Source: Symbiodinium natans (taxonomy: Eukaryota; Sar; Dinophyceae; Suessiales; Symbiodiniaceae). Taken from it: 64,000 nucleotides of DNA. This document shows positions 53,271-62,887 of the stretch, piece after piece; the first letter of the stretch is position 1, and every line of letters starts with the position of its first letter. Below the pieces are notes generated by a model, which was given only the letters and a program-made list of their open reading frames with translations, was not told the DNA's origin and made no database searches. The position numbers and the translations under genes are program-made. The stretch is taken from the NCBI GenBank assembly GCA_905221605.1, contig CAJNDS010000258.1, forward strand, positions 150,001 to 214,000, read 5' to 3'.

Positions 53271-54073
53271 ATGCCCACAATTCTCGATCGCTTCGACGAA
53301 TTGCTGTTTGACGGTGAGGTGCGGGCATCGCGCTCGCCTCCGATGGCTCAGATTGATGTTGACGTCCTCGCCTCGTTTTCTCTTTGGGTCAGAGGTGCAG
53401 TGCGCCAGTGCAGTGCCAAAGCGTTTGCTGATCTGGCTTCTCCCGGCTTCTCCTGGCTCCCAGTTGGTGGTGGACCCGAAATCTGCCCAGCCGGATGAGC
53501 TCATCCTGGTCGCACCACTGGGCTTCAACTTCACGCCGCTCCTGAGCTGCAAGTTCAGAGTATGTCATGTCTTGTCTCGCTTGAGGGATCTTGACATTTG
53601 GTTTTCCGCCGGAGCGTCAGTGAAATTCAGGAACTGTCTGGTGACGAGCCAGACGCCCAGTCAGCCTCTTGTGCAGGGCCTGCGATTTCCACCAAAGCTG
53701 CAAAGAGGTGCGTTCAACCGAGTCACCTCCTGCCAGCTGTGAGAAGCTCAGATACAGCCCACGGGCTTCAGGTTCGTATGGTGCGTGTGCATGTCTGAAC
53801 TCAGCAGGGGTGTAGCGAAAGGTTTGGCAACGTGGCCGGACGAGCTTCAGCTCGCCTCAGGATGGCACGCGCGCGGCTCAGAAAAATGGACGATGCTGCT
53901 CTATGCAACATGGGGGGGTGGTTTATGGGTTTTAGGGTTTATAGGCTTTAGGCTATAGGGTTTATAGGTTTGGGTTTATAGGTTTTAGGGTGTAGGTTTC
54001 TAGGTTTTAGGGTTTTTTCGAAGACTGTGAGTCAGGCCTGACAAGCGTGCTCGAGCAGGTCGCTGGACCCTGA
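53271..54073 (+). CDS. Multi-exon gene with APxGFxF unit and telomere-like last intron
   Basis: ATG 53271 starts PTILDRFDELLFDGEVRASR, to a GT donor after SFSLW (about 53390). About 53463-53557 (after CTCCCAG) reads DELILVAPLGFNFTPLLSC and ends at AGA|GTATGT. About 53629-53706 (after TTCAG) reads ELSGDEPDAQSASCAGPAIS and ends at AG|GTGCGT. A last piece, 54024-54073 (after TTCGAAG), reads CESGLTSVLEQVAGP, then TGA 54071-54073. The first join is phase 0 on both sides. The last intron contains a telomere-like array. No domain name; the LILVAPLGFNF pattern recurs in other genes here. Confidence 0.5.
53927..54016 (+). repeat. Telomere-like TTTAGGG/TTTATAGG array, degenerate
   Basis: GGTTTTAGGG, GTTTATAGG and GTTTCTAGG words, ending a few bases before the acceptor of the exon at 54024. 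Confidence 0.85.
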
Positions 54074-54129
54074 GCGGTGGAACATTGGACAATGTGCAAC
54101 TCACGTAGCCTCACGGAGTCTCAGTTGTT

Positions 54130-56595
54130 GCTGAGAGCCAGGTCATCAAGGTCACAACGCCGGCGCAGAATCCGCCCAGCAGCAGCTGGTTCATAAACGA
54201 ACCTCGGCTGCACACACCCAACATCACCCAACGGCAAGCCAGTACATTACACACTCTTGTTCTGTTTGTTGCACACGATTATAATTGCTACTTTTTGTTA
54301 CTACTGCTAGTCCTGCTACTTCTTCTACAGTTACGCGCTCCGCCAATCTTCCTGCCTTGATTGCTACTACTCTCATTGGTATGCTGTTGTTATTCTTGTT
54401 TTTGCGCACATCGCCATTATCAGTGTTATCATTGTTGAAATGATTGACATGTGTTGGGTATTGTTACTGCTGTTCGGTTTATATGCATATATACACACTT
54501 TTTTCCTGGCTGTTGTCATGAAGCATGGCCATTGCCATTTCGCTGGAAAGCGGGACGGAGGCCAGAGACAGCGCCAGCGACCTGCAGCTCGCCTGGGGAG
54601 AGGATCAAAGTGGAGTTTCAATCCGGCAGATGTTAGGTCTGGACCTCGGAACAATATGGGGGTTTACGAAAATAGGAGACCCCCCAATCTAGACCCCCCA
54701 ATATAGACCTCAAATAGTAGGTCCCCTTATAATAAGGACCCCCAATTCAGGTGCCCCCCTAATATCGGAACCCCCCCGCCCAGTATATCGGAAAGGATGC
54801 AGAGTCGGGTTCCTGTCTAAGCTCAAGGTGCCGATGTCCTGTATCCCGGCATTCCGCAAATTCCTGGGCAGATGGCGTTCAGTTTTATCACCAACGCGGC
54901 CTGCCTGAGAAGTTGCTTCGAGTTCGTTGGGTTCAGCATCAAGTTCAACATAGTTCAGCATTCTGCTGGCACTGCCTTGCCGCAGGTGTGTGCGCCTGTA
55001 GCTGGACTGTAGCTGTTTGAAGCTGTGGGCACCTGTGGGCCGAGGAGAAGATAGACTCAGGCGGAGCCATCCGTGTTGGCTATCCGACGTTGCCTCGGCA
55101 TGTCTTGCAGTTTGTTACAGGGCACGCTGAGATGTTGCACGCACTTTGGCTTGCCAGGGACATCGAGGTCCTGTGCGCCGGAGCTTACTTGAGCCAGGCA
55201 GGCATCCACTTCATCAGGTGTAGATTCACTGCAAGTTGGAACAGCCTTGGACATCAGGTGGCGATCACCGGTCAGGTGACCTGCATGAACTATGTCCAGG
55301 AGGTGTGACAGTGCTGGTCAACAGGGGGTCTTCTCAGCATCTTCCAGACTTTGTGTCAGGGCTACTTCGAGCTACGGCTCGACAGACCACTTCCCCCTGG
55401 CCAGCAAGCTTTCACAGCCAGGGCCTTCATGAGCAGGGTCTGCGACACTGCGCTGCTCTCTCTTTGCTCTCTTCTCCTTGCGCTGGGCGAGAGCCGATGA
55501 TGCCGTTGTTTGCTACTGCGAAGTCAGGTCACCAGCACGTGCCCCGCAGCTGTGAATGACAACACTTTCTATATCATCATCATGACGCCGACGGGTCAGG
55601 CCAGCACGGCAACGCCTAAGACTTGGTTACGTTGATAGAACGTCAATGAGAGCACTCCACAGTGCCAGGTCTCAGATGCGGCAATGAGCATTCCTGGCCT
55701 GCGCATCCAGCACGGCCTTCCGATTTCGGCAATGCCTTTAATCTGGGGTATGGCCGAGCCGAACAGGCTTGCGGTTTGCACATTCATGGGAAGAAATTCT
55801 GAGATATGTGATCTATTGCAGCGGCGTTGTCTTGTCATGGCTCAGTCCCATCAGGAATACGTTTGTCAGCACGGGTATTGAGCTGCTTGGAGAACTGCCG
55901 CTGAAGGCCAGGCATGAAGAGCAGTTCCCTTAGGTTACCTTGCCTTGTGCCATGTGCCGTAGATTGTCCTTGTAATGCAGGATCCTCCCATCATGAGCGA
56001 GATCATCATTCAGATGCCTCCAGACTTTTCTCATCAGGCACCACGCGGGGGCCATTTTCATAACAGAAGACCTCTTTGGGACCAACCGAAGGTGCAGAAA
56101 ACAGCGCAGCTGGAGACCCTGACAGAGCCACTTCCGCGAAGAGAAGGCTCGGAGCCCCTGCCACTGAGAGCGCTTTTTTTGAGCACTTGTGTGAGCGCTT
56201 CTCGAGCGCTTGTTTGCTTCGTTTTGCTTCGTTTTTTTGGTCGTCCCCCTCTCTCCCAGGAGGCTGGTTGGATGTCACTGACCCTCGAAGGCCGGCAGTC
56301 CACTCCTTCGTCCTCAGTCACTCCTTCGCCTTCCCCCAATGCAAAAAGACTAAGGGTTCTCAAAAATTCTGAGACTGACAGGCTGAGACTGCTCATGGAC
56401 GAGGAGGCCATACAGAAGCTGGCCATTGGCTCATACAGGCGATCACGCAGCGACGGGAGCCGAAAGCAGCATAAAACAGAATGCTGCAAGTGCGTTGCTT
56501 GCGTTTCTTGCTTCCCATGCTTTGGCAGGTTCCAGTGGCCCATCATGGTTCCTGCTGTGATGCCAAAGTACAACGTCATGGACTTAGGCACTTGA
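54130..56595 (+). CDS. Multi-exon gene(s), function unknown
   Basis: Blocks on +: about 54143-54197 (VIKVTTPAQNPPSSSWFIN); about 54585-54640; about 54830-54982 (ADVLYPGIPQIPGQMAFSFI); about 55051-55210 (FVTGHAEMLHALWLARDIEV); about 55259-55303 (VAITGQVTCMNYVQE); about 55360-55460 (GYFELRLDRPLPPGQQAFTA); about 55551-55598 (VNDNTFYIIIMTPTGQ); and 55981-56595 (after TAATGCAG; PIMSEIIIQMPPDFSHQAP, later LMDEEAIQKLAIGSYRRS and a Cys-rich CCKCVACVSCFPCF), ending at TGA. The last block is a 205-codon open frame. The Cys-rich CCxC run may be a palmitoylated membrane anchor. C-rich AGACCCCCCAATAT-type repeats lie at 54677-54790. Whether this is one or two genes is open. Confidence 0.43.
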
Positions 56596-56929
56596 AAGGC
56601 GAGTCGAACGCGGGGTTGGGGTCTCACGACAAAACGGCAAGCACGAGTCTGACCAAAGGCAGGCGGCAAGACAGGATGGGTCTTGGGATCTTTGTCAGAT
56701 GGACACCTCTGCGTGCCTGTCATATCTCGTGAGAAAGGTGTTGCACAAGCAATCTAAGCTACGAACTCTCAAGTCCACATGTGTTCCGTCTATTCGTTGG
56801 GGTGTCTTGCTTTTCTGTCGAACTTTTTTGGCAGTTTGTGTCAGTGTCTCTTTTTCTTTGTTATGTGTGTGTGTGTGCTTTGGTTTGCCCTGAAAGGCGA
56901 GGGACGGGCGCATCAGAGTAGAAACAACA

Positions 56930-57640
56930 ACAAGGGTGGAAATGAATGCTTGAAGCAAGGCACATCTGTTTGCAGTATGCAGAGCAACGGCACAAGGACA
57001 TGTGCACCGTGCACCTCTGTCACGGGTTGGGTCGCCGGCAAGTTTGTTGGCCCATTCGTGAAAAGGTGAAGGAGAACTCTTGACGAATGCACATGCCAGT
57101 GGACTGGCCATAGTGGATGTAGTGGGAGTCTCACTTGTCCTACAATGCAACGCCGAGGTCTGGGAGCTGACTGTTTGCAGTCCAGCCATTCGGAACGAGT
57201 CTTGTACCGGCTCCAGCGATCCGCGTGCCACTTCCTGAGTATGTTCGCAGCTGCTCATGTGGGTTGCGTTCGCAGGGCTTGCAAAAACTCGTCGTCCTAA
57301 GGCTTTGGTGAGCTTCCCTCTAGCAGGCTTTGGGATGGGCGAGGCCTGGATATCGCGGTCTAGCAAGACATTCAGTAGCGCAGCAGCTGCTTCGTCTTGC
57401 CTTTCAGAACTCTCAGCCTTCCAGCATGTTTCTCCTGCTGACGGCTTTCTTGTCGACGGTGTGCCTACGTGTGAGACTTTGTGCGGATCATATGATTCCC
57501 AAAGCCCTGCAGTCTCATCCGTCTTCGATCGCGTTTACCCAAACTGGTGCTGCATGGCCGGTTCGGGCCAACTGGTCGGTGGAGAGCTTGGATTCGCAGC
57601 AAGCATACATGCTTGTGAGGAGTTCAAAGAGTGGCCGTGA
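56930..57640 (+). CDS. Multi-exon gene, Cys-containing product
   Basis: About 56930-57067 (APCTSVTGWVAGKFVGPFVK, ending AAAAG|GTGAAG), about 57085-57185 (GLAIVDVVGVSLVLQCNAEV) and 57257-57640 (ADGFLVDGVPTCETLCGSYD, FDRVYPNWCCMAGSGQLVGG, ending TGA). A secreted or surface product is possible. A 223-codon minus frame covers 56695-57366 but is less protein-like. Confidence 0.38.
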
Positions 57641-57952
57641 AATGCCAACACCTTTTGCACTTTGAGGTGCTTCTTGTGCTCCTCTCAGCCTTCGCCTGGA
57701 GACATTTGCGGGAAGCCTGAGGCTTCACTGCTTTTGACGGAAGCCTTGTGAGCTCCTTGAGCTGGTACCATGATCTTTTCTTTGATAGCATCGGAAAAGT
57801 GAACTCACATGGCTCAGACATCTTGCAAAGCATATGCTGGCCGGTGTACAAACAGACCATCAGGTCTCACATAAGTAGCTAGCGAAGCGAGAGGAAGCCC
57901 GGTACTTCCTCGCTTGGAGCGAGATTGGCTTCCAAGCGCAGATTGACAAAGA
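57641..57952. other. Spacer, nothing recognised
   Basis: Only short frames. Confidence 0.35.
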
Positions 57953-58534
57953 ATGACGCTGTGGACACCGCAATCTCGCTCCACGACAATTTGCACTACT
58001 GCACCCGTCATAAACCCTCCAAGTCATTTGGTCCCATGCCACAGGACCGGTGTTGTTCAAGGTGACAGATCATTAAGGAAGGCTGTTGGGTGCACCCCGA
58101 AGTCTCGACATGGAGCGACCCGACAGGCGCATGTGCGCACAGCTGCACAGGCCATTGGAGCAAGGGCGCGGCTGCCAAAGCCCGAGAACCCTCCGAAACG
58201 GGGACCCTCCCTTGCTGTTAACGATGGTTTCACTTCCAGACTCACTGGAACATCGAAGATGTCCAGAGGTGGGTGTGCATGTGGCCTTTGTGGCTCCCAG
58301 CGAGAAGTTGCTTCGAGCCTGTTGGCCCAACTGGCATGGGGTAACATGTCGAGCTCCAAGCACTTGATGACTGCAGTTAGCGCCCTTTCATGTCCATCAT
58401 GTGTATCCAGGCCTGTGCTAGCCGGGTGCTATAATTTGGGACATCGAAGTTTCACTTTGGTAGATCGGCCCCGTGAGACATGTGACACATGTCGTCCAGC
58501 AATGCAGAAAGCAGAGTTTCTGAGCTCATTTTGA
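57953..58534 (+). CDS. Candidate 193-codon ORF
   Basis: ATG 57953 to TGA 58532-58534, including HVRTAAQAIGARARLPKPEN and CACGLCGSQREVASSLLAQL. Basic and Cys-containing. Introns may be hidden within it. No domain recognised. Confidence 0.3.
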   Translation: MTLWTPQSRSTTICTTAPVINPPSHLVPCHRTGVVQGDRSLRKAVGCTPKSRHGATRQAHVRTAAQAIGARARLPKPENPPKRGPSLAVNDGFTSRLTGTSKMSRGGCACGLCGSQREVASSLLAQLAWGNMSSSKHLMTAVSALSCPSCVSRPVLAGCYNLGHRSFTLVDRPRETCDTCRPAMQKAEFLSSF

Positions 58535-58699
58535 TTGACAGCAGGTCCGACGACTTGGAGTTGACTCTTCGTTGCTCTCGCCAGGACACCCGACTGGCTC
58601 ATGAATGGTCCAGCCAAATCCTTCTAACCGGTCGACTCGTGTGTCGTCATCATGTCATGTAGCTCTGGATCTAGCACAGATTGAGCCAATGTGTAAACC

Positions 58700-59354
58700 C
58701 TCAGATAGCTTTCGTCATTGTGTTGGCTTTGGCACTTGCGATGGCATCCACCACCTCGCCACGACCTTCGCCACGTGTTCTCGATGCGGAAGGTGCACAC
58801 AGACATAGTTGCCTAGCTCTATGCCAAAATCGAACACATGCCAGCCTGCTCCAGGCAGTGGCTACGGCGCAAGTCAGCAGCGCGTCAAGCCTGCAGCCAA
58901 GTACAAGTGCGTAGCACCCGGCAGCTCCGTTTTTCATGATGGGCCTATCTCGGGTTTCTGGAATCCCACTACATGCTTATGACTTCCGGGGTGCTTTGGT
59001 GCGATCTTGTGATATTGCTTGGCCAACCTTTCCTGCGTGTAAGTATGTAAGGGCCGAAGTCTGGAAAGCAGCAGAAAGCGCTGGAGACGACTTGGCACAG
59101 GGCTCCTGGGCTCCGAGGCTGCGCTTGCGGGCACCTGCAGGCGTCGAGGATGCTCCGGAGGCACGAAGCCGATGAGAACACGTGGCTCTCTGTCGCGTTC
59201 ACGCAAATGTCTTGGCGGGTCTAATTACAGTCTAATTACCATCTGCCCCTTGGCTGCAGACCATATCTGTCATGCTGAGAATGCCTGGCATGTCCTTCAG
59301 GCAATCTTCAAGAAGGTTCATGCGAAGTTCATGCACCATCGACACGGGCCCTAA
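58700..59354 (+). CDS. Multi-exon gene, 3' part clear
   Basis: 58706-58760 (after CCCTCAG) is hydrophobic (IAFVIVLALALAMASTT). About 59147-59217 reads MLRRHEADENTWLSVAFTQM. 59260-59354 (after GCTGCAG) reads HICHAENAWHVLQAIFKKVH and ends at TAA 59352-59354. The last two exons look solid; linking the first to them is inference. No family recognised. Confidence 0.4.
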
Positions 59355-59558
59355 CAAATGTCAACGCCAACGTCTGTTTGCATGCAAGTTTGATGTCTGG
59401 TATAACCTCTGAACAGATCGTGAAGCCATTGTTTGCAGCCATGGTTCTCCGGGGTTCGCTGGGCAAGCTCCTTGCACCTGCTGCCCTCGTTTGCCTGGCA
59501 AGACTCTTGACTAAGACTCGTTAGAAATCTGACATCATCTGACCACATTCCTCAGCAG
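59355..59558. other. Spacer
   Basis: No exon recognised. Confidence 0.3.
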
Positions 59559-59828
59559 CTCGGCGGAGAGGTGAACTTCAAGCGTCACAACCCAGACCTG
59601 CAGCTTGAGAGTCAGGGAGTGAAAGGAAGCGGTTCAATTTTGTTCAATCTTTCCACTTTACGCATGCAAAGGTTGAGGTACATGATGTCAAGCTGCCAAG
59701 GATATGGGCCAACAGTCTCTAAGCTGCCACTGCGCGTGCCAACCAGAAGCTTTGATGAGATGGATGGTTTGTTTGCCAAGTGCATCTCGCGCGGCATGAT
59801 TATCAACCACACGCGCTGCATGCTCTAG
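59559..59828 (+). CDS. Exon pair, function unknown
   Basis: 59559-about 59617 (after CAGCAG) reads GGEVNFKRHNPDLQLESQG. About 59723-59828 (after CTAAG) reads LPLRVPTRSFDEMDGLFAKC and ISRGMIINHTRCML, with TAG 59826-59828. Whether the stop is final or is spliced out is unknown. Confidence 0.4.
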   Translation, partial: LGGEVNFKRHNPDLQLESQGVKGSGSILFNLSTLRMQRLRYMMSSCQGYGPTVSKLPLRVPTRSFDEMDGLFAKCISRGMIINHTRCML

Positions 59829-59886
59829 AGCCCACCCTGAACACGCTGGCCCGCTCTCGCAGCAAGTGTAGCCAGTTGCAAACTGC

Positions 59887-59937
59887 TGAACCCTAGACCC
59901 TAAACCCCAAACGCCAAACACTAAACCCTAAACCCAC
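59887..59937 (-). repeat. Telomere-like CCCTAAA array
   Basis: ACCCTAGACCCTAAACCCCA-type units ending about 10 bp before a possible acceptor (CCAAAAG, 59941-59947). Confidence 0.9.
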
Positions 59938-59947
59938 ATTCCAAAAG

Positions 59948-60904
59948 GAAGTCTTGGCACTATGCGAAGCGCCTCGGGCCAGCAGCGATTGTGATGGCTT
60001 TGGTGCTTCGGGTGGCCCTAGGTTCCAGAAATCAGGTTCTGCATAGTTCCACCTTTGAAATGGTTTTGCGGGCATGGTCATGATGGATTGCGGGCACAGC
60101 GTGTCTGCACGACCCCGTTGTTCTGTCGTTTGCTCAGCCACGTGACAAGGTCTCCAGCACGCAAGCCGGGGGGAAGTTCAAGCTGCATGACAGCAGCCAG
60201 GCATCATCGCAACATACTTCTCAAGCACTGCTGTGCAGCTGAACTACGAAATTGAGAAGACTTGAAGCTTCTGCAGCTGTCGGCATCTGCCGTGGTGCAC
60301 TGCGCCCCTTTCCTTATCACTCAGGAGCCAGGCTATGTGGGTGCGAAAGCCCCAGAAGAGGAACCGTGGGCTTGGCTGCAAGCAGACATGTTTCTCGCCT
60401 GTGTTCGTCTCGGTTGTGCAAGGTGTGCTTGTCTTTGCTGTTGCCCATTGTTGGTTTCCGCTGTTTTTCCGTTCAGTCCGCCAAGTGACGAATGTGGTGG
60501 CTTGGAGTTCATGTCACTTGACGGCTTGCCAAGCCAGCTTTCAAGCTGAGCACGAGGAACCTGTTCGTAAACGCAGCCCAGAATGCAGCTTTCAGAATCA
60601 AACGTTGAAGCGCTTGAAGCGCTTGATCAACCGTCAGTTCCGGTACGGAAGTCGTAGTTCCATTCCTTCTGCCCTGCCAAAGAATTCCACACATTCTTTG
60701 CCGAGGTGGACAGTGCGTGTTTCGGATGAGGAGGGCTTGCTTGGGCAGCTGCCCCTTGGCTTCGACTCGAAGAAGGATAGGTTGGAAGGTGGGTGGGCCA
60801 GGACTCACAGGCTTATGGCATTCTCTTGGAGCTGGGTCGAGTTGTCCCCGCTTTGGGCTGTGTCATTGCATGGCCTGCGCCATCGGATTGAGGCTTCAAG
60901 CTAG
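59948..60904 (+). CDS. Multi-exon gene with basic C-terminal part, function unknown
   Basis: A block at 59948-60040 follows a telomere-like intron. About 60137-60200 (after GCTCAG) reads PRDKVSSTQAGGKFKLHDSS. About 60221-60260 reads TAVQLNYEIEKT. About 60279-60420 (after TCTGCAG) reads SASAVVHCAPFLITQEPGYV and EEEPWAWLQADMFLACVRLG. The last block, about 60535-60904, reads KRLKRLINRQFRYGSRSSIP and DEEGLLGQLPLGFDSKKDRL and ends at TAG 60902-60904. No domain recognised. Confidence 0.45.
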
Positions 60905-61401
60905 CGTCATAATCTCTTCCTGCGCACCCCCTGGTGTCAACCAAGGAGTGCGGTCACCATAGCAAAGGCTGCTGCATCAATTCAGACAGTGGCCCAACTA
61001 AAGAAGTGTTCCCGGCAATGGGATTGCAGAGTAGGATGAGTACAACGAGTACCTTACCTGCACGCTTGAGTTGGACATCGCATTCCTTACACAAAGAGTA
61101 GGAAGGGAGAAGTTCTTCTTCACGCAAGGCAGGCTTCGTGGTGCTGCGCGGTGCTTCCGTGCTACGAGCCCACGAGCTCCGTGCTGCACAGGAAGAGGCG
61201 GACGAGGCAGGATCTGCCCACCATTGTTTAGTTGAGAATGCGTGTAGCGATCAGTTCTCGATCACTTGGGAAGCGGGTTTGTGGATTAACCTTCAAGGTG
61301 GTCTAGTCTGCCCAGGCACTGTTTCAGGTCAAGATGACCACCAAGGGTCTTGGATGCTTGGAGGCAGAAAGACAAGCTTGTTGTGCAAATGTGCAAGTTA
61401 A
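60905..61401 (+). CDS. Candidate exons, function unknown
   Basis: About 61062-61130 reads LELDIAFLTQRVGREKFFFT. An overlapping frame, 61147-61300, reads AHELRAAQEEADEAGSAHHC and CSDQFSITWEAGLWINL. Both are protein-like; the splice between them is not settled. Confidence 0.35.
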
Positions 61402-61660
61402 CCGCGACAGCGGTTTCAGGAGCGTTTCTAAGAGCCCACAGGACTCGAGCCACTGGCTCCTTGGGTGCCTTGACAGCAGTGATGGGCCCCTTTCTGTTTT
61501 AAGTCTGGGACACCAATGCAACACCATGCAGCAGTGCTCTTGTACAGATGCATTGCTGGGGAGGCTGTTCCGAAGCCTGCACCAGCAGCTGGGAACTTGT
61601 TTCGGTTCCAGGCCATGCTCGGCAGCGACATGCTGGCTCATGGATGGCAACAGTAATTAA
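61402..61660. other. Spacer or unassigned
   Basis: Frames open on both strands, no support. Confidence 0.3.
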
Positions 61661-61755
61661 CATATATATATATATATATAAATAATAATAATAATAATAG
61701 TAATAATAATAATAATACAATATCATATCATATCAGATCATATCATATCATATGA
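61661..61755. repeat. Compound AT-rich microsatellite
   Basis: (AT)n at 61661-61680, (AAT)n at 61681-61717 and (ATATC)n at 61722-61753, directly adjoining. The minus-strand Tyr-rich open frame here is an artefact. Confidence 0.95.
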
Positions 61756-62248
61756 TGGCATGCGCTCTGGGGAGCGAGTGCAGTCTTTCTTTCATTTTTT
61801 CAGCATACTCGTGTCGAGCGTCCCTGCAGGAGGCCTCATCGTTTTCGAGCGGCCGGCTGGACATGACATTCTCGGAGGTTCTGGCCCGGTAGCTGATGGT
61901 AACTGCATCTGCTGCCATTTGACGTATTTGGTGGATCCTGATGGACTCTGTCGTGCCTCGCAGTTCTGCAAGGGGTAGCACACGACAGTACAGTGCCCAG
62001 TGCTGAGCAGGAGGCAAAGTCATCTGGGCCGTTGGCTGCACGCCAGGCGAGATGCACCAGACAAAGCAAGTTTGCACGCGGCATGCGGCCTGCACTGACA
62101 CCAAAGCGGCCAGGACCTCCTCCGCCTGTGCGAAGTCCTCTTCGATACAGACTGTGCCTTGCCGAGCAGTGTGTTTCACAGCTCTTCTCTGAATCGGGTC
62201 ACCTTTGGAGCTCTCCCAGCATGAAGCATGTGAAGCTGAAGCAACCAT
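61756..62248. CDS. Coding-like region, strand undecided
   Basis: A 166-codon minus frame (61748-62248; VCIEEDFAQAEEVLAALVSV, YAEKMKERLHSLPR) is the longest. On plus, SLQEASSFSSGRLDMTFSEV (about 61823-61890) and VAHDSTVPSAEQEAKSSGPL (after TCGCAG, 61962) are equally protein-like. Neighbours favour plus; length favours minus. Confidence 0.3.
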
Positions 62249-62887
62249 TAAACTCTGAACATCCCTCTACGTCCCCAAACCCTACGACTTCCTCAGCCTT
62301 CAGTGACATTACTCGAGAGGCCAGCTGGCGAGCCGTGGCGCCTTCTGGAACTTCCCGGGATCGGGCCGGGAACATTGGCACCGAGACGGGCTGATGCCTT
62401 TGCACTTTGGATTGCTTTGGATTAGGTTGGATGCCTGCAGCTGGCAAAGCCTTAGGAGCTTAAGATCAGGGTCACCCTTCTGGTTCCTTGAGTGTTCCTT
62501 GGAAGAGATTGCATGGCTTCAGTATTTCTGAGGCTGACCGTTGTTACGGCGGCTCGGCAGTACCCTGACAATGCAGGCACCTCGAGTCCACCTTTTGACT
62601 TTGGGCATTGGTGAAATGAGCTTTAGACCAGAAGGGTTCTGATGCCGTTGATGTGTTGCACGGCCCCCAACTTTGCTGTAAGAAACTGGTTGAAGTGCAG
62701 AGTTGGGAGGAGCCACGCGGGAAGCACGATTGAGAAACCTGAGAAAAGCTCAGGAGCACATGGGCAGTGAACATGCAGCCACGAACCTCCGCGCACAACA
62801 AAGATGAGACAACCCGCCCCCTGTCGGACGGCAGCATCGAGAAGGGATGCTCGGTGGAGGTGTTGCTTCTGGAGCAGTTCGTGCGAT
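62249..62887. other. Sequence before the 179-bp array
   Basis: No secure exon. A + frame to 62394 is Ser/Thr/Pro-rich. 62520-62790 is open mainly on minus, continuous with the open frames of the array. Confidence 0.3.

Noticed and set aside
56695-57366. 223-codon minus-strand frame
   Set aside because: The plus strand over the same interval has better exon-like blocks with good splice sites (AAAAG|GTGAAG), and neighbours are plus. The minus peptide is low-complexity Thr/Ser/Lys.
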